47,424 bases of DNA from Stenotrophomonas chelatiphaga (GTDB lineage: Bacteria > Pseudomonadota > Gammaproteobacteria > Xanthomonadales > Xanthomonadaceae), in assembly GCF_001431535.1 (NCBI RefSeq), contig NZ_LDJK01000004.1:1-47424 (forward strand). The letters run 5' to 3'. Below, one piece after another: positions 25,635-34,562 of this stretch (the stretch's first letter is position 1; the number at the start of each line of letters is the position of its first letter). A model generated the notes under the pieces. The model worked only from the letters and a program-made list of their open reading frames with translations. It was not told the DNA's origin and did no database searches. Both the position numbers and the translations under genes were made by a program.

Positions 25635-25706
25635 GTAGCGCCTTGACGGCCAGCGGCCGTCACTACCTGCCAGCGGCCGTCACTACCGGCCAGCGGCCCT
25701 CTCTAG
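25635..25706. repeat. Tandem REP palindromes upstream of ccmA
   Basis: A GTAG (25635-25638) opens the cluster. TGACGGCC-AGC-GGCCGTCA-CTAC (25644-25666) is followed by two shorter 20-base copies (25667-25686 and 25687-25706), the last with TCTCTAG. The copies differ by few bases. They lie between the divergent aminotransferase and ccmA genes. Confidence 0.8.
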
Positions 25707-25710
25707 CCTT

Positions 25711-25716
25711 TACAAT
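25711..25716 (+). promoter_or_regulatory. Candidate -10 box of the ccm operon
   Basis: TACAAT is a near-consensus -10 hexamer just after the REP cluster. No good -35 lies 16-18 bases upstream. Transcription would begin near 25723, which favours translation from the TTG at 25749 over the GTG at 25725. Confidence 0.4.
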
Positions 25717-25748
25717 CAGGGCCCGTGTTCGGCGCAGAGAATCGCCCC

Positions 25749-26387
25749 TTGGATACCCCTGCGCTGCTGGCCGCACATGGCCTTTGCTTCTCACGAGATG
25801 ACGAACGCGTGTTCGGCCCGCTCGATTTCCACGTGGACACCGGCGAAGCGCTGCTGGTGCAGGGCGACAACGGTGCCGGCAAGACCACCCTGCTGCGCGT
25901 GCTGGCAGGCCTGCTGCGGCCTTCGGCCGGGCGCGTGGAGATCGATGGCCGCGCCGCCAGCACCGCCGAACGCGCCCGCTTCGTGGCCTACCTGGGCCAC
26001 CTGCCAGCGATGAAACCGGACCTGGATACGCTGCAGAACCTGCATTTCCTGTGCGGCCTGCATGGCCGTCGTGCGCGCCAGATGCCCGGCAACGCATTGG
26101 CGGTGGTCGGGCTGGCCGGCCACGAAGACACCCTGGTACGGCATCTGTCGGCCGGGCAGAAGCGCCGGCTGGCGCTGGCGCGGATGTGGTTGTCGCCGGC
26201 ACCGCTGTGGCTGCTGGACGAACCCTATGCCAACCTCGACCTGGAGGGCATCAACCTGGTCAACCGGATGATCTCCGCGCACCTGCGCGGCGGTGGCGCG
26301 GCGCTGGTCACCACCCACGGCGCCTACGCCGCCCCGCCGGTGCGCACGCGCCAGCTGCAGTTGGCGCTGCCGCAGGTGGCCGCATGA
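25749..26387 (+). CDS. ccmA: Cytochrome c maturation ABC ATPase CcmA
   Basis: CcmA is the ATPase of the CcmABCD complex that releases holo-CcmE loaded with haem at the inner membrane. It has 212 residues. Walker A is GDNGAGKTT (about 39-47), the signature is [16 protein letters not shown], and Walker B is [12 protein letters not shown]. Length and motifs fit the short CcmA family. Two starts are possible: GTG 25725 and TTG 25749. I choose the TTG because it brings the N terminus close to the family start and leaves a leader after the candidate -10 box. Its stop overlaps ccmB as ATGA. Confidence 0.92.
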   Translation: MDTPALLAAHGLCFSRDDERVFGPLDFHVDTGEALLVQGDNGAGKTTLLRVLAGLLRPSAGRVEIDGRAASTAERARFVAYLGHLPAMKPDLDTLQNLHFLCGLHGRRARQMPGNALAVVGLAGHEDTLVRHLSAGQKRRLALARMWLSPAPLWLLDEPYANLDLEGINLVNRMISAHLRGGGAALVTTHGAYAAPPVRTRQLQLALPQVAA

Positions 26388-27079
26388 TCGCCCCCGGCAC
26401 CGAACCCGGCCTGTGGCAGACCGCGCGTGCGCTGGCCGTGCGCGACCTGCGGCTGGTCTGGCGCCGCCGCGGTGATGCGCTGCAGCCGGTGCTGTTCGCC
26501 TTGCTGGTGGTGGTGCTGTTCGCACTGGCGTCCGGCCGCGATCCACGACAGCTGGCCGGCAACGCCGTCGCGGTGCTGTGGCTGGCAGTGCTGCTGGCCG
26601 GACAGCTGGCGCTGGATTCGCTGTTCCGTTCCGATGCCGAAGATGGGTCGCTGGAACAATGGCTGCTGGCGCCGGTGCCGCTGGCCTGGCTGGTGCTGGT
26701 GCGCGTGCTGATGCACTGGCTGACGACGGCCCTGCCGCTGATCGTACTCAGCCCGTTGCTGGCGGAAATGCTGCATCTGCCACATGACCAACTACCGATG
26801 TTGCTGGCATCGTTGCTGCTGGGCACGCCGCTGTTGAGCCTGATCGGCGGCATGGTGGCGGCACTGACGGTAGGCATCCGGCGCTCTGGTATCCTCGTGG
26901 CGTTGCTGTCCTTGCCGCTGTACGTGCCGGTGCTGGTGTTCGGTGCAGGCAGCGTCGCTGCGGCCGCACGCAACCAGGATCCGTATGGCGCGCTGCTGAT
27001 GCTCGCCGCCGGGCTGGTGGTGGCGCTGGTGCTGGCGCCACTGGCTACCGCTGCCGCCATCCGCATTTCCTTGAGCTGA
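26384..27079 (+). CDS. ccmB: Haem exporter permease CcmB
   Basis: CcmB is the membrane subunit working with CcmA. It has 231 residues and about six hydrophobic segments, with [31 protein letters not shown] at the start and the conserved [21 protein letters not shown] region. ATG 26384 overlaps the ccmA stop by four bases, so the two subunits are translationally coupled. ccmC follows after 33 bases. Confidence 0.94.
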   Translation: MIAPGTEPGLWQTARALAVRDLRLVWRRRGDALQPVLFALLVVVLFALASGRDPRQLAGNAVAVLWLAVLLAGQLALDSLFRSDAEDGSLEQWLLAPVPLAWLVLVRVLMHWLTTALPLIVLSPLLAEMLHLPHDQLPMLLASLLLGTPLLSLIGGMVAALTVGIRRSGILVALLSLPLYVPVLVFGAGSVAAAARNQDPYGALLMLAAGLVVALVLAPLATAAAIRISLS

Positions 27080-27112
27080 GCCACACCGACAACCCGGGAT
27101 AGCCGCTACCGC

Positions 27113-27862
27113 ATGCAACCGATCGTCCGCTGGTTCCACCAACTCGGCTCGCCGCCCACCTTCGACCGTTTCGCCCGTCGCTGGTCCCGCGTCTTCCACC
27201 TCGCTGCGCTGCCGGTGCTTGCTTTCGGGCTGTGGCAGGCGTTGTTCGTGGTTCCGGCCGATTACCAGCAGGGCGACAGCTTCCGCATCCTGTTCGTGCA
27301 CGTGCCCAGCGCATGGATGAGCCTGTTCGTCTTCGCGCTGATGGCGCTGTATGCGGCCATCGCACTGGTGTGGAAGATCAAGGTCTGCGAAGTCCTGGCG
27401 ATGGCGTGCGCGCCGATCGGTGCAGGCTTCACCCTGATCACCCTGCTCACCGGCAGCATCTGGGGCCGGCCGATGTGGGGCACCTGGTGGGACTGGGACC
27501 CGCGCCTGACCACCGAACTTATCCTGCTGTTCCTCTACTTCGGGGTGATCGGGCTGTACATGGCCATCGAAGACCGGCGCAACGCCGCGCGCGCGGCGGG
27601 CCTGCTGGCCATCGTCGGGGTCGCGCTGCTGCCGGTCATCCGGTATTCGGTGGACTGGTGGGGCAGCCTGCACCAGGGCCAGACCATCCGCCTGTTCGGG
27701 CCGACCACGCTGGATGCCAGCATGCAGCTGCCGTTGTGGCTGATGGTGATCGGCACCAAGCTGTGGTTCGTCGGCTCGCTGCTGGCCAAGGCGCGTGCGG
27801 ACAACCTGCAGCGCGAAGCCGGCAAGGACTGGGTGCAGCGCCAGCTGCAGGGGGAACCATGA
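27113..27862 (+). CDS. ccmC: Haem lyase / haem handling protein CcmC
   Basis: CcmC binds haem at the outer face of the inner membrane through its tryptophan-rich WWD motif and hands it to CcmE. It has 249 residues and six membrane segments. The WWD motif reads [23 protein letters not shown]. Conserved histidines lie in [10 protein letters not shown] and in [11 protein letters not shown] 27113 is the start, though the ribosome site is weak. Its stop overlaps ccmD as ATGA. Confidence 0.95.
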   Translation: MQPIVRWFHQLGSPPTFDRFARRWSRVFHLAALPVLAFGLWQALFVVPADYQQGDSFRILFVHVPSAWMSLFVFALMALYAAIALVWKIKVCEVLAMACAPIGAGFTLITLLTGSIWGRPMWGTWWDWDPRLTTELILLFLYFGVIGLYMAIEDRRNAARAAGLLAIVGVALLPVIRYSVDWWGSLHQGQTIRLFGPTTLDASMQLPLWLMVIGTKLWFVGSLLAKARADNLQREAGKDWVQRQLQGEP

Positions 27863-28044
27863 CGTACCTGGGCTACGTGGTCGCCGCCTACGCGGTGTTC
27901 GTCGGGGTGCTGGCGATCGATGCGATCGGCTCGCACCTGCGCCTGCGTCGCGCGCAGCAGGACGCCCGCCAGCGCCAGCTGCGCCAGCAGGCACGCCGCT
28001 CGGCCAGCGCCGGCAACGGGCTGCCGCTGGAGCTGGAGCGATGA
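27859..28044 (+). CDS. ccmD: Haem exporter protein CcmD
   Basis: A small membrane protein of 61 residues. It has one N-terminal transmembrane helix ([23 protein letters not shown]) and a basic, Arg/Gln-rich cytoplasmic tail ([20 protein letters not shown]), the usual CcmD design. It helps CcmABC release haem-loaded CcmE. The ATG overlaps the ccmC stop and its own stop overlaps the ccmE ATG, both as ATGA. Position and shape make the call secure despite low sequence conservation. Confidence 0.9.
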   Translation: MTYLGYVVAAYAVFVGVLAIDAIGSHLRLRRAQQDARQRQLRQQARRSASAGNGLPLELER

Positions 28045-28502
28045 ATCCGCAGCGTCGCCGTCGCCTGCTGTGGGTGCTGCTGCTGGTGGCTGCGTCCGGC
28101 CTGGCCACTGCGCTGGTGGCGATGGCCCTGCAGCGCAACGTGGCCTACCTGTACACCCCGGCCGAAGTGCTGCGCGGTGATGCCGGCAGCGCCGAACGCT
28201 TCCGCCTGGGCGGCATGGTCGCCAAGGGCTCGCTGAAACGCGAGCCCGGCTCGCTGGTGGCGCTGTTCACCGTCACCGATGGCGATGCGGACATGACCGT
28301 GCGCAGCGACCAGATCCTGCCAGACCTGTTCCGCGAAGGCCAGGCCGTGGTGGTGACCGGGCGCCTGCAGGGCGACCGTTTCATCGCCGAAGAAGTGCTG
28401 GCCAAGCACGATGAAACCTACATGCCGAAGGAACTGGCCGACAAGATGGGCAAGGCACACGTCAAGCACGATGTGCCCGTGCCCGCGCCCGAGGTGCGCT
28501 GA
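28041..28502 (+). CDS. ccmE: Haem chaperone CcmE
   Basis: CcmE is the periplasmic haem chaperone that carries haem covalently from CcmC to CcmF. It has 153 residues. An N-terminal basic cluster and a membrane anchor ([22 protein letters not shown]) precede an OB-fold domain with [13 protein letters not shown]. The haem-attachment motif HxxxY is HDETY, with His123 and Tyr127 (E. coli H130, Y134). A flexible C-terminal tail follows. ATG 28041 overlaps the ccmD stop. Confidence 0.95.
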   Translation: MNPQRRRRLLWVLLLVAASGLATALVAMALQRNVAYLYTPAEVLRGDAGSAERFRLGGMVAKGSLKREPGSLVALFTVTDGDADMTVRSDQILPDLFREGQAVVVTGRLQGDRFIAEEVLAKHDETYMPKELADKMGKAHVKHDVPVPAPEVR

Positions 28503-30422
28503 GTGCTGCCCGAACTGGGACAGATCCTGCTGCTGCTGGCGCTGTTGGCGGCGCTGCTGCAGGCCAGCCTCCCGCTGATCGGCGCCCAGCGCGGCATCGC
28601 CAGCTGGATGCAGGTCGCGCGGCCGGCCGCGCTGGCGCAGTTGCTGCTGGTGGCGGCCGCCTTCGCGGTGCTCACCGCTGCGTTCGTGCAGCAGGATTTC
28701 TCGGTGCGCTACGTGGCGGAAAATTCCAACACGCTGCTGCCGATGGTGTATCGCTGGTCGGCGGTGTGGGGCGCGCACGAAGGCTCACTGCTGCTCTGGG
28801 CGCTGGTGTTGGCCGCATGGACCGGCGCGGTGGCGCTGGGCTCGCGGCGGTTGCCCGACACCGTGCAGGCGCGCGTGCTGGCGGTGATGGGCCTGGTCAG
28901 CATCGGCTTCCTCGCGTTCCTGATCTTCACCTCCAATCCGTTCGCGCGCCTGATCCCGGCGCCGCTGGAAGGCCGTGACCTCAATCCGCTGCTGCAGGAC
29001 CCCGGGCTGATCATCCACCCGCCGATGCTGTACCTGGGCTACGTGGGGTTCTCGGTGCCGTTCGCGTTCGCGGTTGCCGCGCTGCTGGATGGCCGGGTCG
29101 ACACGCGCTGGGTGCGCTGGACACGGCCGTGGACCAATGTGGCCTGGGCGTTCCTCACCCTGGGCATCGCGCTGGGCAGCTGGTGGGCCTACTACGAACT
29201 GGGCTGGGGCGGCTGGTGGTTCTGGGATCCAGTGGAAAATGCCAGCTTCATGCCGTGGCTGGCCGGCGCCGCGCTGATCCATTCGCAGGCGGTGACCGAA
29301 AAGCGCGGCACCTTCGCCAGCTGGACGTTGCTGCTGGCGATCGCCGCTTTCGCGCTGTCCCTGCTCGGCACCTTCCTGGTGCGCTCGGGCGTGCTGACCA
29401 GCGTGCATTCGTTCGCCGCCGATCCCTCGCGCGGCATGTTCATCCTGCTGTTCCTGGCGATCCTGGTGGGCGGGGCGCTGCTGCTGTTCGCGCTGCGCGC
29501 CGGCCGCCTGGGCGTGGACAGCGGCGATCCGCGCCGCGGCTTCACCGCCACCTCGCGCGAGACCCTGCTGCTGGCCAACAACCTGCTGCTGGCCAGCGCC
29601 TGGGCGATGGTGCTGCTGGGCACCCTGTATCCATTGCTGGCCGATGCGATGGGGCTGGGCAAGATCTCCGTCGGGCCGCCCTACTTCGGCAGCCTGTTCC
29701 TGCTGCTGATGGCCCCGCTGGTGTTGCTGCTGCCGTTCGGCCCGCTGGTCAACTGGCAGCGTGACCAGCCCTCGCGCGCGCTGGCGCTGCTGCTGCCCTG
29801 GCTGGCGCTGGCCATGCTGCTGGCCGCGCTGGCCTGGTGGCGCGCACCGCAGAACGGCTGGAAGGTCGGCCTGGGCGTCGGCGCGGCCGCCTGGGTGGGA
29901 CTGGGCACGGCACGCTTCATCTGGCAGCGCCTGCGTGGCAATGGACGCTTCACCGCGGAAATGACCGGCATGCTGCTGGGCCATGCGGGCATGGCGGTGT
30001 TCCTGGCCGGCGCGCTGCTGGTTGAAGCGCTGAACGTGCAACGCGAAGTAGCCCTGTCACCCGGGCAGACCGTGGTGGTGGGCCGCCATGAAATCCGCTT
30101 CGAAGGCGTCGACCACCGCGAAGGCCCGAACTTCAGCGCCGACCGCGGCCACCTGCGGGTGTTCCGCGATGGCCGCGAACGCGCGCTGCTGCACCCGGAA
30201 AAACGCCTGTATGCCAGCGGTGGCCAGGTGATGACCGAAGCCGGCATCGATGCGCGGCTTTCCGGCGATGTCTACGTGGCAATGGGCGAGCCGCTGGGCA
30301 ACAATGCATGGGCCGTACGCGTGCATATCAAGCCATTCGTGCGCTGGATCTGGCTCGGGGCGCTGTTGATGGCGCTCGGTGGCCTGGTCGCTGCCGTTGA
30401 TCGTCGTTTCCGCCGTCCGTAG
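28503..30422 (+). CDS. ccmF: Cytochrome c haem lyase subunit CcmF
   Basis: CcmF, with CcmH and CcmI, joins haem from CcmE to the CXXCH motif of apocytochrome c. It has 639 residues and many membrane segments. The periplasmic WWD motif is WGGWWFWDPVENASFMPWL. Haem-ligand histidine regions are WGAHEGSLLLW and LIIHPPMLYLGY. The length is normal. The GTG at 28503 follows the ccmE TGA directly. The stop is followed closely by AGGAG, the ribosome site for dsbE. Confidence 0.95.
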   Translation: MLPELGQILLLLALLAALLQASLPLIGAQRGIASWMQVARPAALAQLLLVAAAFAVLTAAFVQQDFSVRYVAENSNTLLPMVYRWSAVWGAHEGSLLLWALVLAAWTGAVALGSRRLPDTVQARVLAVMGLVSIGFLAFLIFTSNPFARLIPAPLEGRDLNPLLQDPGLIIHPPMLYLGYVGFSVPFAFAVAALLDGRVDTRWVRWTRPWTNVAWAFLTLGIALGSWWAYYELGWGGWWFWDPVENASFMPWLAGAALIHSQAVTEKRGTFASWTLLLAIAAFALSLLGTFLVRSGVLTSVHSFAADPSRGMFILLFLAILVGGALLLFALRAGRLGVDSGDPRRGFTATSRETLLLANNLLLASAWAMVLLGTLYPLLADAMGLGKISVGPPYFGSLFLLLMAPLVLLLPFGPLVNWQRDQPSRALALLLPWLALAMLLAALAWWRAPQNGWKVGLGVGAAAWVGLGTARFIWQRLRGNGRFTAEMTGMLLGHAGMAVFLAGALLVEALNVQREVALSPGQTVVVGRHEIRFEGVDHREGPNFSADRGHLRVFRDGRERALLHPEKRLYASGGQVMTEAGIDARLSGDVYVAMGEPLGNNAWAVRVHIKPFVRWIWLGALLMALGGLVAAVDRRFRRP

Positions 30423-30436
30423 GAGTCCTGTTTTCC

Positions 30437-31054
30437 ATGTCCGAATCCCCCGCCCCCCGCCCTTCCCGTCCGCTGCCCCCGGTGGCCATCGTGATCGGCG
30501 TGCTGTTCTTCTTCGGCCTGCTCGGGCTGATGGTGTATGGGGTGATGAAGAGCGGCGATCCGCAGCGCGATGTCCTGCCCTCGCCGCTGATCGGCAAGCC
30601 GGCGCCGGCCTTCGAACTGCCGGTGCTGCACGATCCGGACATCCACGTGCGCAGCGAAGAACTGCGCGGTGCGCCGTACCTGATCAATGTCTGGGGCAGC
30701 TGGTGCGCCGCCTGCCGCGAAGAACACCCGGTGCTTACCCGCTTCGCCGAAACCAAGCGCGTGCGGGTCATCGGCTACAACTGGAAGGATGAACCGGCCG
30801 ATGCCCTGCGCTGGCTGGAACAGCTGGGCAATCCCTTCATGGTGGTGTTGAGTGACATCGAAGGCCGCACCGCGATCGACTGGGGCATCACCGCCGCACC
30901 GGAAACCTTCCTGGTGGATGGCAGCGGCGTGGTGCGCTGGAAGTACAGCGGCGCGATGACCCAGGCGGTGGTCGACCAGAAGTTGATCCCGGCACTGGAA
31001 CAGATCGAAAAAGCCCAGGCCGATGCCGGCAATGCACTGCACGCCACGCCCTGA
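30437..31054 (+). CDS. dsbE: Thiol:disulfide interchange protein DsbE (CcmG)
   Basis: A membrane-anchored thioredoxin-like protein that keeps the cysteines of apocytochrome c or CcmH reduced in the periplasm. It has 205 residues: one N-terminal anchor (about 13-36) and a thioredoxin domain with active site WCAAC (Cys90, Cys93). The GVTxAPET-like loop is GITAAPETFLVD, which contains the cis-Pro region. Start ATG 30437 has AGGAG upstream. It overlaps the start of ccmH by 32 bases. Confidence 0.94.
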   Translation: MSESPAPRPSRPLPPVAIVIGVLFFFGLLGLMVYGVMKSGDPQRDVLPSPLIGKPAPAFELPVLHDPDIHVRSEELRGAPYLINVWGSWCAACREEHPVLTRFAETKRVRVIGYNWKDEPADALRWLEQLGNPFMVVLSDIEGRTAIDWGITAAPETFLVDGSGVVRWKYSGAMTQAVVDQKLIPALEQIEKAQADAGNALHATP

Positions 31055-31523
31055 CCCGCAGGGCGCGCGCCGGTTCGCAGGCGGCCTGCTGATGGCCGTG
31101 CTGCTGCTGGCGTCGCTGTTCTGCAGCGTCGCCCGCGCACAGCAGCCGGTCCACGACGCGCGGCCGCTGCAGTTCACCGATGCCGCCGAAGAAGCACGCT
31201 TCCATGCACTCGCCGCGCAGCTGCGCTGCGTACAGTGCCAGAACCAGTCATTGGCCGATTCCAATGCGCAGATCGCCCAGGACCTGCGCCGGGAAGTGCT
31301 GCAGTTGATCCAGCAGGGCCATGACGATGCCGAGGTGAAGCGCTTCCTGGTGCAGCGCTACGGCGAGTTCGTGCTGTACCAGCCCACGCTGCAGCCCGGC
31401 ACCTGGCTGCTGTGGGGCGGGCCGCTGCTGTTCCTGCTGGGCGGCGGGCTGGTGGTGTGGCGGCTGGTGCGTCGCCGGGGCGGCGCCGTGGTGGTCGACG
31501 AAAACCGCGGTGACGGCTGGTGA
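31023..31523 (+). CDS. ccmH: Cytochrome c maturation protein CcmH (CcmL type)
   Basis: CcmH is a periplasmic oxidoreductase anchored in the inner membrane. It has 166 residues, a signal segment (about 18-39, ending ARAQ), the active site LRCVQCQNQS (Cys69, Cys72), a short helical domain and a C-terminal anchor (WLLWGGPLLFLLGGGLVVWRLV). It is the short form corresponding to the N-terminal half of E. coli CcmH, with ccmI encoded separately. ATG 31023 overlaps dsbE, and another ATG nine bases on is equally possible. Confidence 0.92.
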   Translation: MPAMHCTPRPDPQGARRFAGGLLMAVLLLASLFCSVARAQQPVHDARPLQFTDAAEEARFHALAAQLRCVQCQNQSLADSNAQIAQDLRREVLQLIQQGHDDAEVKRFLVQRYGEFVLYQPTLQPGTWLLWGGPLLFLLGGGLVVWRLVRRRGGAVVVDENRGDGW

Positions 31524-32524
31524 CGGCCGCGTTGGCCGCACTTGCCGGCGTTGCCGGCTTGCTGCTGGCACTGGCCGTGCTGTGGCCGTTGCGCGCGCGT
31601 GGGCGGCTGGGTTTCCTGGCTGCCTGCCTGAGCATCGGCGCGGCAAGCGCCAGCCTGTACCTGCTGGTCGGCGATCCGCGCGCCGCGCAGGCACCGGCCG
31701 CGCCCTCGCTGGCGGAACTGCGCGATGGCGTGCAGGCGCTGGAACAGGCACTGGAGCAGGAACCGCAACGTGCCGATGGCTGGGTGCTGCTGGGCCGCTC
31801 GCGCGCTGAACTCGGCCAGCTCGATGCCGCTGCCGCCGCGTACAGCCGCGCTGCAGCGCTGGCGCCGGACGACGCCGGGGTGCTGGTGGAAGCCGCCCAG
31901 GCGCGTGCGCAGGCCGATCAGGAAAAGCGCTTCGATGACGTGGCGATCGGTTGGCTGCAGCATGCGCTGCAGGTGCAGCCCGATGCCGAACGCGCGGCCT
32001 GGCTGCTGGGCATCGCGCTGCGCCAACGCGGCCGCGATGGCGAGGCGGTGGCCGTGTGGTCCGCGCTGCTGCCGCGCCTGCAGCCCGGGGCGGCGGCGGC
32101 GCTGGAACAACAGCTGGTCATCGCACGCGCTGCGGCCGGTGCCCAGGCGCCCGCTGCGGCAGCGGGCGCAGTGCAGGAAAAGGCGGCGGCGCTGGTGCGC
32201 GTGCGGATCGCGCTGCCGCCCGGTTTCGATCCCACGCAGTGGCCGCAGGGCGCGGCCCTGTTCGTGCTGGCGCGTGCACCGGGAGGCCCGCCGATGCCGG
32301 TGGCGGTGCGCCGCTATCCGCTGCAGGCGCTGCCTGCGAGCGTCAGCCTCAGCGACGCCGACAGCCCGATGCCGACCCAGCCGCTGTCCGCGCATGCACG
32401 CGTGGAGGTGCTGGCACGGCTGTCGCGCGATGGAACCGCCGCGCACGCCGATGGTGACCTGCAGAGCGAGCCGGTGATGGTGCAGCTGCCGCAGCGCGGC
32501 GAGTTGGAACTGCAACTCCGGTAA
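31520..32524 (+). CDS. ccmI: Cytochrome c maturation protein CcmI (TPR)
   Basis: CcmI binds the C terminus of apocytochromes and presents them to CcmFH. It has 334 residues. Two N-terminal membrane segments (about 1-50) precede a periplasmic TPR region (ALEQEPQRADGWVLLGRSRAELGQLDAAAAAYSRAAALAPDDAGVLVEAAQA, WLQHALQVQPDAERAAWLLGIALRQRG). A C-terminal beta-rich domain (LVRVRIALPPGFDPTQWPQGAALFVLARAPGGPPMPVAVRRYPL) follows, as in the fused E. coli CcmH. GTG 31520 overlaps the ccmH stop as GTGA. It ends the ccm operon. Confidence 0.92.
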   Translation: MTAALAALAGVAGLLLALAVLWPLRARGRLGFLAACLSIGAASASLYLLVGDPRAAQAPAAPSLAELRDGVQALEQALEQEPQRADGWVLLGRSRAELGQLDAAAAAYSRAAALAPDDAGVLVEAAQARAQADQEKRFDDVAIGWLQHALQVQPDAERAAWLLGIALRQRGRDGEAVAVWSALLPRLQPGAAAALEQQLVIARAAAGAQAPAAAAGAVQEKAAALVRVRIALPPGFDPTQWPQGAALFVLARAPGGPPMPVAVRRYPLQALPASVSLSDADSPMPTQPLSAHARVEVLARLSRDGTAAHADGDLQSEPVMVQLPQRGELELQLR

Positions 32525-32551
32525 CGCGGTCAGCCCACAGCCCGCTGCGCT

Positions 32552-32574
32552 CGCCGACCATGGGTCGGCGCTAC
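32552..32574. repeat. Single REP half-unit after ccmI
   Basis: CGCCGACC-ATG-GGTCGGCG followed by CTAC. It is identical to the right half of the units in the array at 36745-36993, including the preceding CCCGCTGCGCT stretch. Confidence 0.75.
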
Positions 32575-32596
32575 CGCCCTGGCCGGACGCGCAAAC

Positions 32597-32625
32597 GAAA
32601 AAGCCCGGTGCGAACCGGGCTTTTC
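32597..32625. terminator. Bidirectional terminator between ccmI and the DksA-like gene
   Basis: AAAAGCCCGGT-GCGA-ACCGGGCTTTT forms an 11-pair stem (32599-32624). It has T on the right and A on the left, so it can stop transcription from both convergent genes. Confidence 0.9.
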
Positions 32626-32651
32626 GTCATGCATCGGCATCCGCGCGGGGC

Positions 32652-33935
32652 TTAGTCGCCCTGCTGCTTCTGCATGTGTTCCCAGCGCTCCTGCGCATCG
32701 ATGGTGCGCTCGGCGGTCAGGCGCGCCTCCAGGCGATCCAGGCCGATCTCTTCACCGGTGTCCACGCAGTACCCGTAGTCACCTGCTTCCAGGCGCTTGA
32801 GCGTGCTGTCGATCTTGCCGATCAGCTTGCGGTAACGGTCGCGGGTGCGCAGTTCCAGCGAGTTCTCGGTTTCGCGGGTCGCGCGCTCGGCTTCATCGCC
32901 GATGTCACGCACTTCCTCACGCAGGTTCTCGATGGTCTGCTTGGATTCTTCCACCAGGTCGGCGCGCCAGTCCTGCAGGCGCTTGCGGAAGTACTCCTGC
33001 TGCAGGGGGCTCATGTATTCCTCTTCCGCGCCCGGCTTGTAGCCGGTGGGCAGGATCGGACGGCCGGTGGCTTCGTCGGTCTTGTACTCGACCACCTTGT
33101 ACTTGCTGCGCGGCGCCGGAGCGGTCGAGCGTGCGGTCACTGCCACGGCAACCTTGCCCACCGGGCGGGCGACAGTCTTCGGGGCGGCATCGGATTTCAC
33201 AGGGGTTTTCGCGGACGATTTCGAAACGGGCACGGGATTCTTGATTTGCGGGGCCTGCTTGGCTGGCGCCTTGGCCACCTTTTCAGGTGCCTTGGTGCCG
33301 GCGTCGCTGGCCGGGACAGACGTGGCCGGAACCGGCGGCGCCGGCTTCGGTACGGACTTCACTGCAGGCACTGCCGCCGGTTTGCCGGTAGCCTTGCCGA
33401 CCGCGGGCTTTGCCGTGGCGGTCTTGTTCACCGCCGGACTGGCCGACGGCTTGCTTGCGGTCGCCTTGCCGGAAACCGGCTTGGCGGCCTTGGCCGCCTT
33501 GGCGACCGTGGAAACCTTCTTTGCCGGGGCCGGCGTGGCCACGGGCTTCTTTACTGCCGGCTTGCTGGCCGGCTTGCTGGCCGCCTTGGCAGGCTTGGCA
33601 GCGGCCTTGGCCGGCTTGCTGGCGACCTTGGCCGGCGCTTTCTTCGCCGCTACCTTGGTCACTGCCGTCTTCCTGGCCACCACCTTCTTCGCCGGTGCCT
33701 TGGTGGCCGCAGCCTTCTTGGCCACGACCTTCTTTACCGGCGCCTTCTTCGCGGGCGCTTTCGCTGCTGGCGCCTTCTTCGCCGTGGCCGTCCTGGCCGC
33801 TGTCTTTCCCGTCGCCTTGGCCACCGGCTTGGCCGGCTTGCTGGCTACGGACTTGGCCGCCGTCTTCTTCGCAACAGGGCTGGCGGACTTCTTGGCGGCC
33901 TTGACGGCCTTTTTTGCAGATTTTTTAGCAGCCAC
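32652..33935 (-). CDS. dksA: DksA/TraR-like protein with long histone-H1-like N-terminal region
   Basis: The 427-residue protein has two parts. Residues 1 to about 275 are Lys/Ala/Pro repeats (KKAAVKK-type), like bacterial H1-like DNA-binding tails. Residues from about 305 form a DksA coiled coil and C-terminal helix: [63 protein letters not shown] and [19 protein letters not shown]. DksA acts with ppGpp in the RNA polymerase secondary channel. The coiled-coil tip reads DEAERA where E. coli has DPVDRA. Of the four zinc cysteines only the first remains (Cys390; Thr393, Thr411 and Ala414 replace the rest). GTG 33935 has AAGGAAGAG upstream. It may be a second DksA paralogue with the housekeeping one elsewhere. 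Confidence 0.88.
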   Translation of the reverse strand: MAAKKSAKKAVKAAKKSASPVAKKTAAKSVASKPAKPVAKATGKTAARTATAKKAPAAKAPAKKAPVKKVVAKKAAATKAPAKKVVARKTAVTKVAAKKAPAKVASKPAKAAAKPAKAASKPASKPAVKKPVATPAPAKKVSTVAKAAKAAKPVSGKATASKPSASPAVNKTATAKPAVGKATGKPAAVPAVKSVPKPAPPVPATSVPASDAGTKAPEKVAKAPAKQAPQIKNPVPVSKSSAKTPVKSDAAPKTVARPVGKVAVAVTARSTAPAPRSKYKVVEYKTDEATGRPILPTGYKPGAEEEYMSPLQQEYFRKRLQDWRADLVEESKQTIENLREEVRDIGDEAERATRETENSLELRTRDRYRKLIGKIDSTLKRLEAGDYGYCVDTGEEIGLDRLEARLTAERTIDAQERWEHMQKQQGD

Positions 33936-34306
33936 GAAACGCTCTTCCTTGGATTCCCCGGGGCCCGGGAAAGCGGGCCTTTATAGCCTACCCGGCCGAC
34001 TGCAGCAACCGCGTGACAGGACGCACACACGGCCCTTGCAACACGGGGCTGTGGCATGCCCGGAACCCGCATGACCTGCTGCGCGGCACGGAACCTGGTC
34101 GACGGACACAGCCGCCGACATGGCTGCGGCGCAGGACGCGTGCGGCAGCCAACGCCCCATCCTGCGACAAATATGCGCCGCTGCCAACCATGTGCCCCAA
34201 CGGGCCTGTACTGAATGGGCCGAGGCCCTCCACCGGGCGGCGCGGGCCACCCTCCCATGCCGCCGCGATTCACCCCAAGCGAGGACACTCGTTTTACTAT
34301 GAACCG
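33936..34306. other. Divergent control region of the DksA-like gene and yidD
   Basis: These 371 bases contain no supported gene. They hold the promoter of the DksA-like gene on the left. On the right, a TACTAT (34295-34300) ends seven bases before the yidD GTG. If that is the -10 box, the yidD mRNA would have essentially no leader. The middle shows no recognisable feature. Confidence 0.45.
33980..34008 (-). promoter_or_regulatory. Sigma-70-type promoter of the DksA-like gene
   Basis: On the minus strand TTGCTG (34003-34008) and TATAAA (33980-33985) are separated by 17 bases. Transcription near 33973 would leave a leader of about 37 bases before the GTG. Confidence 0.65.
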
Positions 34307-34561
34307 GTGATCTCCCACCTGCTCATCGCCCTGCTGCGCTTCTACAAGCGCTTCATCAGCCCGCTGCTCGGGCCGCGCTGCCGCTTTGTCCCCAGCTGTT
34401 CCGAATATGCCATGCAGGCCATCGCCGGCCACGGTCCGCTGCGTGGCAGCTGGCTTGCCGTGCGCCGTATCGGCCGCTGCCACCCCTTCCATCCCGGCGG
34501 ATTCGATCCGGTGCCTGAACGCACCGAAGATCCCGCCTGCCGCTGCAAAGGAAACCACTGA
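34307..34561 (+). CDS. yidD: Membrane protein insertion efficiency factor YidD
   Basis: YidD is a small protein at the inner face of the membrane that helps YidC insert proteins. The 84-residue product is complete: [62 protein letters not shown]. It has the conserved CRFxPSCSEYA and RCHP motifs. The start is GTG 34307. No in-frame ATG lies nearby, and an ATG at 34299 is out of frame. There is no clear ribosome-binding site. In most bacteria yidD lies between rnpA and yidC at the origin, but here it stands alone before pyrC. Confidence 0.9.
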   Translation: MISHLLIALLRFYKRFISPLLGPRCRFVPSCSEYAMQAIAGHGPLRGSWLAVRRIGRCHPFHPGGFDPVPERTEDPACRCKGNH

Positions 34562-34562
34562 C

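Noticed and set aside
25725..25748. GTG at 25725 as the ccmA start
   Set aside because: It is possible, but the candidate -10 box at 25711 would leave almost no leader, and the extra eight residues are not family-like. Confidence in this choice is modest.
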